Origin: Chitinophagaceae bacterium | GTDB lineage: Bacteria > Bacteroidota > Bacteroidia > Chitinophagales > Chitinophagaceae | Assembly: GCA_947378615.1 (NCBI GenBank) | Contig: CANCKV010000177.1 | Location: forward strand, 1 to 6,818 | Length of the DNA: 6,818 nucleotides | Reading direction: 5' to 3' | Shown: one piece after another, positions 1 through 5,215 of the stretch | Layout: each line of letters begins with the position of its first letter | Numbering within the stretch: position 1 is the first letter of the stretch | The notes under the pieces: generated by a model | What the model was told of the DNA's origin: nothing | Databases searched by the model: none | What the model saw: the letters and a program-made list of their open reading frames with translations, nothing else | Position numbers and translations under genes: made by a program

Positions 1-400
1 ACCCCCCCCCACTCTTCGAAATGATAAAAGGAGCTCTCGACATACTCTCCACTCCTCCTGCAATGTAAAATAGCCCTTCACCACAGATGATTGCCCTTGC
101 CGCATCCATTATTGCCTGCATCCCACTAGCACAAAGACGGTTCACCGTATTTCCACCAACAGAAACAGGTAATCCTGCAAGTAATGCTCCCATTCTTGCT
201 ACATCCCTGCAATCTTCTCCTGCCTGATTGCTATCACCAACAATAATGTCTTCTATTAAATTGATGTCGATAGAAGGATTTCTATCGACTAAGGCTTTTA
301 TAACCACAGCCAATAAGTCATCGGCACGTACAGTGCTTAATTTGCCGCCATATTTCCCGATAGGTGTTCGAACGGCATCGATGATATAGGCTGTCTCCAT
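1..400 (-). CDS. pcaF: Thiolase, 3-oxoadipyl-CoA thiolase type (partial, N-terminal 133 residues)
   Basis: Beta-ketothiolase that would cleave a 3-ketoacyl-CoA with CoA, releasing acetyl-CoA in the cytoplasm. Only the first 133 of roughly 400 residues are present; the gene runs off the left edge. The start is the ATG at 400-398, giving METAYIIDAVRTPIGKYGG. Visible family features are VRADDL (24-29), NQAGEDCRDVARM (58-70), the active-site stretch NRLCASGMQA with the acyl-accepting cysteine at Cys90, and GGVESMSRAPF (115-125). The combination RTPIGKYGG, VRADDL and NQAGED resembles PcaF/PaaJ (beta-ketoadipate and phenylacetate degradation) more than plain acetoacetyl-CoA thiolase. This is judged from remembered family sequences, so the substrate is inference; the thiolase call is firm. 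The catalytic His and second Cys lie outside the window. The reading frame reaches a run of nine C (2-10, Gly-Gly-Gly) just before the edge. It lies downstream of bcp on the same strand, 153 bp away. Confidence 0.9.
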   Translation of the reverse strand, partial: METAYIIDAVRTPIGKYGGKLSTVRADDLLAVVIKALVDRNPSIDINLIEDIIVGDSNQAGEDCRDVARMGALLAGLPVSVGGNTVNRLCASGMQAIMDAARAIICGEGLFYIAGGVESMSRAPFIISKSGGG

Positions 401-454
401 CTTATTATGTTGAAAGTATGAATGAAAATCAAGTGTTAATGATAATTAAAATAA

Positions 455-474
455 TTTTATTTTCGAAAATAAAA
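455..474. repeat. 20-bp perfect palindrome upstream of the thiolase gene
   Basis: Two 10-base arms, TTTTATTTTC and GAAAATAAAA, meet at 464/465 with no spacer. The site lies 55 bp upstream of the thiolase start. It overlaps by three bases the hairpin at 472-489. With no loop it is a poor RNA hairpin, so a protein-binding operator for the thiolase promoter is a possible role. AT-rich sequence makes chance palindromes more likely than usual. Confidence 0.5.
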
Positions 475-489
475 GGTTAGGTAACCTTT
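457..489 (-). terminator. Possible weak terminator of bcp
   Basis: On the + strand, AAAGGTTA (472-479) and TAACCTTT (482-489) are exact reverse complements around GG. A real hairpin would use a 4-nt loop and a 7-bp stem. Read on the minus strand, the hairpin is followed directly by TATTTT and further T-rich sequence, as expected for an intrinsic terminator of bcp, which ends 65 bp upstream. The stem is short and has only two G-C pairs, so it may instead be an operator. Confidence 0.4.
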
Positions 490-553
490 ATTATCATGTA
501 AATACATCACTAAAATCAATCTAATCATTCGTATAATTAATCATCACTGACTT

Positions 554-1021
554 CTACGCTTCATTCCATGCTGCAAGAATCTCTTCTGTATGATTCTTAG
601 TATCAGGCTTTGCAATTATTTTCTTAATCTTTCCCGTTTCATCAATCAAAAAAGTAGTTCTTGTTGTTCCCATGTATGTTTTACCCATAAACTTCTTCTC
701 TCCCCAAAGATTATATAAATCAACAATCTTCTTTTCTTCATCAGAAATCAAAGGAAATGGTAGTTCAAATTTGTCATGAAACTTTTTATGGCTTTTTACT
801 CCATCAACACTTACCCCTAATACTTGAAATCCTTGTGCTATTAAATCTGTATAATTGTCTTTCAAATTACAAGCCTGTGCAGTGCAACCAGGTGTGTCAT
901 CTTTTGGATAAAAATACAATATCACCTTTTGACCTATATAATCCTTCAGTGCGATTGATTTACCATTCTGATCCAAAGCCTTGAATGCCGGAGCCTTAAT
1001 CCCTTCCTTTAAAATTGCCAT
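554..1021 (-). CDS. bcp: Thioredoxin-dependent thiol peroxidase, Bcp/PrxQ family peroxiredoxin
   Basis: Cytoplasmic peroxiredoxin that reduces hydrogen peroxide and organic hydroperoxides, normally re-reduced by thioredoxin. The 155-residue protein has the usual length and a thioredoxin fold. The peroxidatic motif PKDDTPGC (39-46) contains Pro39, Thr43 and the peroxidatic Cys46. Cys51 lies five residues later, at the resolving-cysteine position of atypical 2-Cys Bcp proteins. Arg121 in TTRTTFLID (119-127) fits the conserved active-site arginine. The ATG at 1021-1019 begins MAILKEGIKAPAF, the standard family N-terminus, so the start is secure. The stop is TAG at 556-554. No Shine-Dalgarno motif precedes it. 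It is divergent from upp and upstream of a thiolase on the same strand; the 153-bp gap with a hairpin argues against tight coupling. Confidence 0.96.
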   Translation of the reverse strand: MAILKEGIKAPAFKALDQNGKSIALKDYIGQKVILYFYPKDDTPGCTAQACNLKDNYTDLIAQGFQVLGVSVDGVKSHKKFHDKFELPFPLISDEEKKIVDLYNLWGEKKFMGKTYMGTTRTTFLIDETGKIKKIIAKPDTKNHTEEILAAWNEA

Positions 1022-1072
1022 TGTAGCTATTTAATTATGTTTCGTTAATAAATTTAATAATGCAATAATGGC

Positions 1073-1104
1073 GAAATGTAGTGTTTAACTTCCACCAAAT
1101 GCAA
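1073..1104 (-). promoter_or_regulatory. Candidate bcp promoter (Bacteroidota type)
   Basis: On the minus strand, TACATTTC (1080-1073) matches the Bacteroidota -7 element TAnnTTTG at all but the last position. A TTG at 1104-1102 lies 21 nt upstream, within the usual spacing of the -33 element. Transcription would start about 45 nt before the bcp ATG. One mismatch and AT-rich surroundings keep this tentative. Confidence 0.35.
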
Positions 1105-1272
1105 TTAGTAACATAAAGTGACGATTATTTGTTGCTTATTGTATATTATTTAACACAAATCAAGGATTCTACCCGATAATTCATTATAACATTTGTAAAT
1201 ATTTACGAAAGTAAATGGGGACTTTGAAAACAAAAAGTACTTTGTTACTCGTTTTATGTTTTGAATTATATT

Positions 1273-1297
1273 ATGACTATTCAATTAGTTTAGTCAT
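1273..1297. repeat. Inverted repeat ATGACTA / TAGTCAT, possible operator
   Basis: ATGACTA (1273-1279) and TAGTCAT (1291-1297) are exact reverse complements separated by 11 bp, giving 18 bp between arm starts, a geometry that suits a dimeric regulator. Two more copies of the hexamer occur nearby: TGACTA at 1305-1310 and TAGTCA at 1363-1368. The regulator, if any, is unknown. Confidence 0.4.
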
Positions 1298-1333
1298 TTT
1301 ATTTTGACTACAAATATTTACGTTTCTAAGTTA

Positions 1334-1361
1334 TTTGTTTACAATAGTTGATTTAATTTTG
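1334..1361 (+). promoter_or_regulatory. Second, upstream candidate promoter for upp
   Basis: TAATTTTG (1354-1361) fits TAnnTTTG exactly, with TTTG at 1334-1337 sixteen nt upstream, slightly closer than usual. Use of this promoter would give a leader of about 170 nt before upp. The TAGTCA hexamer at 1363-1368 would sit at the transcription start. In such AT-rich DNA a chance match is quite possible. Confidence 0.25.
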
Positions 1362-1423
1362 ATAGTCAGTGTAATGATTTCTATTAAAGAATATTAATTA
1401 TGAACAACGTAAAAAAACTTAGA

Positions 1424-1454
1424 TTGTTGTTATTGTAAGTAACCTTTACATTTG
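1424..1454 (+). promoter_or_regulatory. Candidate upp promoter (Bacteroidota type)
   Basis: TACATTTG (1447-1454) is an exact match to the Bacteroidota -7 element TAnnTTTG. TTG occurs at 1424-1426 (20-nt spacer) and at 1427-1429 (17-nt spacer), both acceptable for the -33 element. Transcription would start near 1460, leaving a leader of about 80 nt before the upp ATG at 1539. Confidence 0.5.
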
Positions 1455-1538
1455 ATGAAATTTTGAATCTATTTTTCATAGAAATTACATAGATATTAAA
1501 AGTAAATAATCTGTTTTCAATATAATAAATAATATAAA

Positions 1539-2192
1539 ATGGTAGTAAATCTAAGTGAATCGCACAGTCTTTTGAGTAATTGGATGTCTGAACTAAGGAG
1601 TAGTACAATTCAACAAGACCGAGCTAGATTTCGTAGAAACCTTGAACGTTTAGGTGAAGTTGCAGCGTATGAAATAAGTAAATTATTACCCTCACAGGTT
1701 GTTGAAATTGAAACTCCACTAGGTACACACAATAGTAAAATATTGGTCGAACAACCCGTTTTGGCAACTATATTAAGGGCTGGCATTCCAATGCATAACG
1801 GGATGCTGAATTATTTTGACAATGCAGATAATGCTTTTATCGCTGCTTACAGAAAGCATAAAACTGATGGAAGTTTTGAAATATGTCTTGAATACTTAAG
1901 TTGTCCAACATTAAATGATAGAATTCTTATTGTGAGCGATCCAATGTTAGCAACAGGTGCTTCTCTCGCAAAAACTGTTCAATACCTTAATAATGTGGGC
2001 AGGCCAAAGGAAATTTATATCGTTTGTGCCATTGCAAGTACTGTGGGCATCGACTATGTAGAAAGAGAGTGTGGAAGTAAAGTAAATATCTTCTGTGGTG
2101 ATATAGATGATGAAATTACAGCCAAGGGATATATCGTTCCAGGGCTAGGAGATGCAGGAGATTTGGCTTATGGTAAGAAAGTACAGTTTTAA
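1539..2192 (+). CDS. upp: Uracil phosphoribosyltransferase
   Basis: Cytoplasmic pyrimidine-salvage enzyme: uracil plus PRPP gives UMP and pyrophosphate. The 217-residue length is slightly above the usual 208-210. The N-terminal part contains RFRRNLERLGEVAAYEIS (30-47). ATILRAGIPM (76-85) carries the conserved Arg80. The PRPP-binding loop is VSDPMLATGAS (132-142), and the uracil-binding segment near the C-terminus is GYIVPGLGDAGDLAYG (197-212). The PRPP loop has Ser133 and Ala141 where many homologs have Leu/Val and Gly; this resembles the divergent Bacteroidota branch. The ATG at 1539 is preceded by AATATAAA, with no Shine-Dalgarno. It appears to be a single-gene unit: the next gene starts 136 bp on and has a different role. 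Confidence 0.95.
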   Translation: MVVNLSESHSLLSNWMSELRSSTIQQDRARFRRNLERLGEVAAYEISKLLPSQVVEIETPLGTHNSKILVEQPVLATILRAGIPMHNGMLNYFDNADNAFIAAYRKHKTDGSFEICLEYLSCPTLNDRILIVSDPMLATGASLAKTVQYLNNVGRPKEIYIVCAIASTVGIDYVERECGSKVNIFCGDIDDEITAKGYIVPGLGDAGDLAYGKKVQF

Positions 2193-2269
2193 ATAACGAT
2201 TTCGTCAATTAAAATATTGTTAATGAATGATTTTAATAAGAAGTAATCAAATTTTCAGTTAAAAACAAT

Positions 2270-2277
2270 TACTTTTA
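2270..2277 (+). promoter_or_regulatory. Possible -7 element for the PorP/SprF gene
   Basis: TACTTTTA matches TAnnTTTG at seven of eight bases (final A instead of G) and would place the transcription start about 45 nt before the ATG at 2329. No clear TTG lies at the right distance upstream, so this is a weak call. Confidence 0.25.
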
Positions 2278-2328
2278 TCCCCGTTTAAAGAGGTTATTGA
2301 ATTTCACATTTCAAAAGTCACAGCACAA

Positions 2329-3348
2329 ATGAAAAAGATTACATTCTTATTATCGTTTACTTTATTGGGCGCAATAGCATTTGCTCAAGATGCTCACTTC
2401 TCTCAATTCTTTGCATCACCCCTTACATTGAATCCTGCATTTACTGGAAAATTTGATGGTGCAGTTCGATTTTCTGGTAATTACAGAAATCAGTGGCCTT
2501 CCATTAATAATGCATTTATCACCACAACAGGTTCTGTTGATTTTCATATAGGTACTAATATTATTCCTCACAATGATAATTGGGGACTAGGACTTACTGT
2601 CTTAAATGACAATAGTGCTGCAGGTGCCGTTAATTATACTTACTATAGTTTATCGACTGCATATCACAAAGGATTAGATGAAGATGGATTTCATCAATTA
2701 AGTGGAGGTTTACAAGTAACCTATGCAAATACATATATTAATACTTCAAGTTTGAAATTTGAAGACCAATTAACACCTTATGGATTTACAGGAGCATCAT
2801 CATCTGATCCTTTAGTTTCAGGTCTAGGTTCTCTTTCTTCAAACTATGTTGATGTAAATGCTGGTTTATTATATAGTGGAAGTTCTAGTGAAAGAAATAA
2901 TTATTACATAGGAGCAAGTCTTTATCATTTAAATAAACCAACTCAAAAACTTACAACTGCTGATAGCTACACCATTAATCCAAGAACTACTATTCATGCA
3001 GGAACTTATTTTGGCATTGCAGACAATGTAACCATGCATTTAAGTGCCATTCAAACTTTTCAAGGAGGAGCAAGTGAAACAGTACTAGGAGGAGCATTTC
3101 AATTAATTGCTAATCCAGAAGAAACAACTCAACAAACAAGTATTTATGCAGGTAGTTGGCTACGTTTGAATGATGCTATTATTCCATATTTAGGTCTTGA
3201 ATTCAATGATGTTCGTTTAGGAGTGACTTATGATTACAATACATCTGCATTGAAAACTGCTAGCCAAAGTCAAGGAGGATTAGAATTATCGTTGATGTAT
3301 ATCTACAGGCCTAGCACAGATAAGCCAATTAACTGTCCAAAATTCTAA
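2329..3348 (+). CDS. PorP/SprF-family outer-membrane protein (type IX secretion system-associated family)
   Basis: Predicted outer-membrane beta-barrel of the PorP/SprF family. Founding members work with the Bacteroidota type IX secretion system or gliding machinery; paralogs often pair with a particular secreted adhesin. A signal peptide covers residues 1-19 (two Lys, hydrophobic core, AFA before Gln20). The mature N-terminus carries the family signature QDAHFSQFFASPLTLNPAFT (20-39), followed by RFSGNYRNQWPSI (47-59). The rest alternates hydrophobic and polar residues with many Gly and Tyr, as in a barrel. The protein ends in NCPKF, close to the CPRF ending common in this family. At 339 residues it has the expected length and is intact. 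No other secretion-system gene is adjacent: upp is upstream and clpP downstream. It is therefore an isolated paralog and its specific cargo cannot be named. Confidence 0.9.
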   Translation: MKKITFLLSFTLLGAIAFAQDAHFSQFFASPLTLNPAFTGKFDGAVRFSGNYRNQWPSINNAFITTTGSVDFHIGTNIIPHNDNWGLGLTVLNDNSAAGAVNYTYYSLSTAYHKGLDEDGFHQLSGGLQVTYANTYINTSSLKFEDQLTPYGFTGASSSDPLVSGLGSLSSNYVDVNAGLLYSGSSSERNNYYIGASLYHLNKPTQKLTTADSYTINPRTTIHAGTYFGIADNVTMHLSAIQTFQGGASETVLGGAFQLIANPEETTQQTSIYAGSWLRLNDAIIPYLGLEFNDVRLGVTYDYNTSALKTASQSQGGLELSLMYIYRPSTDKPINCPKF

Positions 3349-3465
3349 TTTGATAGAGTTTTTTACTCAAAGTAAAATGAATTACGACAATTGAAAGGCT
3401 ACAACCCTTTATAATTAAGGGAATCAATCATTTTATTAGTGGAATATATTAGTTATTGAATTCAC

Positions 3466-3501
3466 TATTTATTTATAGCCATTTCTTTCTATAAATAAAT
3501 A
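3466..3501. repeat. 13-bp perfect inverted repeat upstream of clpP1
   Basis: TATTTATTTATAG (3466-3478) and CTATAAATAAATA (3489-3501) are exact reverse complements with a 10-nt spacer. The stem contains a single G-C pair. No T-run follows on either strand, so it is a poor intrinsic terminator for the PorP/SprF gene. Its right arm ends 10 bp before the TTG of the candidate clpP1 promoter, so it could be a regulator site or an AT-rich upstream element. Confidence 0.5.
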
Positions 3502-3510
3502 AACGGTCAT

Positions 3511-3542
3511 TTTGTCGCAATTATTTTTTTGCATACAATTTG
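3511..3542 (+). promoter_or_regulatory. Candidate promoter of the clpP1-clpP2 unit
   Basis: TTTG (3511-3514) is followed after 19 nt by TACAATTTG (3534-3542), which is the Bacteroidota -7 element with one extra base between TA and TTTG. The start would lie near 3548, about 48 nt before the clpP1 ATG. The extra base lowers confidence. The rest of the 247-bp gap before clpP1 shows only the 13-bp inverted repeat and short dyads near 3394-3421. Confidence 0.35.
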
Positions 3543-3595
3543 AAAGAGTAGCACTGCTGTAACAATTTTTTAATAATAAGGCTAAATACAATTTA

Positions 3596-4294
3596 ATGAA
3601 TTTCGGAAAAGAGTTTGACAAATATGCTGTGAAGCATAAAAATATAAGTAGTGCAACATTACATAACTATCAATCCCATTTCAATCCTACAAATCTTACC
3701 CCCTACATTATTGAAGAACGCCCAATGAATATCGCTCAAATGGATGTATTCAGCCGTTTGATGATGGACAGAATTATTTTTTTGGGAGAAGGAATCAATG
3801 ATTACGTTGCAAATATCATTACTGCCCAACTTTTATTCATGGAAAGTGTTGATAGAACAAGGGATATACAAATGTATATTAATAGTCCCGGAGGTAGTGT
3901 ATATGCTGGATTAGGTGTGTATGATACGATGCAATTTATTAGTCCTGATGTAAGTACAATTTGTACCGGCATTGCAGCAAGTATGGGAGCAGTGTTGTTG
4001 TGTGCTGGAGTAAAAGGAAAACGTACTGCCCTAAAGCATAGTCGAATTATGCTACATCAACCGAGCGGCGGAATTGGTGGTCAAGCTACTGACATAGAAA
4101 TCACAGCAAGAGAAATCAAGAAACTAAAGATTGAGTTATATGAAGTAATAGCAAATCATAGTGGAAAAAGTATTGATATTGTAGCCGCTGATTGTGACAG
4201 GGACTTTTGGATGAAAGCAGAAGAAGCTAAGGAATATGGCATTGTTGATGAAGTATTATTTATGAACCCGAAAAAAGCGGCTGCTTTGAAATAA
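3596..4294 (+). CDS. clpP: ATP-dependent Clp protease proteolytic subunit, ClpP1
   Basis: Serine peptidase subunit of the Clp protease; rings of seven stack into a barrel that degrades proteins unfolded by ClpX or another Clp ATPase. The protein has 232 residues. The catalytic triad is Ser129 in GIAASMG (125-131), His154 in MLHQPSGG (152-159) and Asp203 in DRDFW (201-205); spacings match E. coli ClpP. Ungapped alignment with the remembered E. coli sequence puts the mature N-terminus near Asn33, so residues 1-32 may be a cleaved propeptide. The axial hairpin region (about 34-50) is present, followed by VFSRLMMDRIIFLGEG. In the ClpX-docking groove, E. coli Tyr60, Met92 and Phe112 are replaced by Gln92, Thr124 and Thr144, while Tyr62, Ile90 and Leu114 are kept (Tyr94, Ile122, Leu146). 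clpP2 follows after 48 bp, apparently in the same transcript. The usual neighbour tig is not seen upstream. Confidence 0.97.
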   Translation: MNFGKEFDKYAVKHKNISSATLHNYQSHFNPTNLTPYIIEERPMNIAQMDVFSRLMMDRIIFLGEGINDYVANIITAQLLFMESVDRTRDIQMYINSPGGSVYAGLGVYDTMQFISPDVSTICTGIAASMGAVLLCAGVKGKRTALKHSRIMLHQPSGGIGGQATDIEITAREIKKLKIELYEVIANHSGKSIDIVAADCDRDFWMKAEEAKEYGIVDEVLFMNPKKAAALK

Positions 4295-4342
4295 GCTATA
4301 ACTCATCAAGACATTTATTTTTCAAATAATATTTATTAAATA

Positions 4343-4984
4343 ATGATACAATCAAAATATACAACTCAACCTTTTTTGATGGAGGATGAGGAAGAGGACG
4401 AAAAGCCAAAAGAGGAAAAGCAAGAACAAATTGGTTCTGCAACCATGAAGAAAATGGAGAAATTGTTCTTTGATAAAAGATCGATTTACTTATGGGGAGC
4501 AGTAGATGATAAGAGTGCAAAGGATATTGTTGCCAAGTTATTGCTGCTTGATGCCGACAAACCAGGTGAAGAAATAAAACTGTACATTAATAGTCCAGGT
4601 GGTGTTGTTACTAGTGGTATGGTTATTTATGATACCATTAAATTAATTTCTAGCCCCGTGAGTACCATCTGTATGGGATTGGCTGCAAGTATGGGTTCAA
4701 TCTTGTTAAGCGTAGGTACAAAAGGAAAGCGTTTTATTTATCCTCATGGAGAAGTAATGATTCATCAACCAAGTATTGGTGGTTATTTTCAAGCAACTAG
4801 TGCTGATATCGAAATTCATGCCGAACAAATTAGAAAAACTAAGGAATTAGGGGCAAAGATATTGGCAGAAAATTGTGGTAAAACAATAGAACAAGTACTT
4901 AAAGATTTTGATAGGGATTATTGGATGGATGCTACCGAAGCAGTTGCTTATGGAATAGTGGATGCTGTATTAGAAAAGTTATAA
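4343..4984 (+). CDS. clpP: Second Clp protease proteolytic subunit, ClpP2, with acidic N-terminus
   Basis: Paralog of the preceding ClpP, 213 residues. The catalytic triad is intact: Ser116 in GLAASMG (112-118), His141 in MIHQPSIGG (139-147) and Asp192 in DRDYW (190-194). The His-Asp distance is two residues longer than in ClpP1, from an insertion around GGYFQATSA. It should therefore be active rather than a ClpR-like dead subunit. The N-terminus is unusual: MIQSKYTTQPFLMEDEEEDE and the next ten residues are dominated by Glu, Asp and Lys, and occupy the place of the propeptide and axial hairpin. Core homology starts at MEKLFFDKRSIYLWGAV (38-54). The docking-groove residues are Lys79, Tyr81, Ile109, Met111, Phe131 and Tyr133, unlike those of ClpP1. 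The ATG at 4343 is the first in frame; Met13 is a possible alternative start. It probably shares the clpP1 transcript and may form mixed barrels with ClpP1 (inference). Confidence 0.95.
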   Translation: MIQSKYTTQPFLMEDEEEDEKPKEEKQEQIGSATMKKMEKLFFDKRSIYLWGAVDDKSAKDIVAKLLLLDADKPGEEIKLYINSPGGVVTSGMVIYDTIKLISSPVSTICMGLAASMGSILLSVGTKGKRFIYPHGEVMIHQPSIGGYFQATSADIEIHAEQIRKTKELGAKILAENCGKTIEQVLKDFDRDYWMDATEAVAYGIVDAVLEKL

Positions 4985-5118
4985 ATATTTACTAAGAGAT
5001 TAATAATTTTAATAAAACGTACGATTGAATCCTTTAATAACGGTTTAGACTTTACATTTTTTTTAAATTGATTTTCTATAAATTAATTAATACGGTAATT
5101 ATTTCATATTTGTTTATT
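4985..5118. other. AT-rich spacer after clpP2
   Basis: The first 134 bp of the 231-bp gap between clpP2 and clpX hold no open frame of note and no strong structure. A TACATTTT near 5052 resembles the -7 element with one mismatch but lies far from clpX, upstream of a hairpin, and is not supported further. Confidence 0.4.
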
Positions 5119-5155
5119 AAAATACATGCTATAATTATAAATAGCATGTATTTTT
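5119..5155 (+). terminator. Hairpin with T-run between clpP2 and clpX, likely terminator
   Basis: AAAATACATGCTAT (5119-5132) and ATAGCATGTATTTT (5141-5154) form a perfect 14-bp stem around an 8-nt loop, and T5151-T5155 form a short T-run. The A/T pairs at the base merge with the T-run, so read-through may be considerable. It lies 134 bp beyond the clpP2 stop and would end or attenuate the clpP transcript before clpX. Confidence 0.6.
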
Positions 5156-5189
5156 GTATTTATCCCAATATCTTTACAAAATATATTTG
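5153..5189 (+). promoter_or_regulatory. Candidate clpX promoter
   Basis: TATATTTG (5182-5189) is an exact TAnnTTTG -7 element. Transcription would begin near 5195, about 20 nt before the clpX ATG. The nearest TTTG upstream (5153-5156) gives a 25-nt spacer, a little longer than usual, and lies in the T-run of the preceding hairpin. The -7 match is good; the -33 assignment is uncertain. Confidence 0.45.
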
Positions 5190-5215
5190 AGTCTAAATTA
5201 AATAATTTTTATTAA

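Larger units (their letters stand above)
1022..1538. other. Divergent AT-rich spacer between bcp and upp
   Basis: This 517-bp stretch has no credible gene. It holds the candidate bcp promoter near its left end and one good and one weaker plus-strand promoter candidate near its right end. It also has four TGACTA/TAGTCA hexamers (1274-1368), a 12-bp palindrome GTAAATATTTAC (1195-1206), and a direct repeat AAATATTTACG (1197-1207 and 1312-1322). It is unusually long for such simple flanking genes, so a small RNA or extra regulation is possible, but nothing proves one. Confidence 0.6.

Noticed and set aside
757..984. 75-residue plus-strand open frame
   Set aside because: Lies wholly antisense within bcp, with no recognisable domain; a shadow of the real gene.
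1384..1608. 74-residue minus-strand open frame overlapping the upp start
   Set aside because: Low-complexity Ile/Tyr/Asn-rich translation of AT-rich spacer, overlapping the secure upp N-terminus and promoter.
2208..2237. ATTAAAAT / ATTTTAAT dyad after upp as a terminator
   Set aside because: The 8-bp stem is entirely A/T and no T-run follows; likely chance in AT-rich DNA.
3394..3421. Mutually exclusive short stems AAAGG/CCTTT and CCCTT/AAGGG after the PorP/SprF gene
   Set aside because: Only five base pairs each; not enough to support an attenuator or riboswitch.
4296..4520. 74-residue minus-strand open frame
   Set aside because: Antisense to the clpP2 N-terminus; its Ser/Pro/Phe-rich sequence mirrors the acidic ClpP2 codons.
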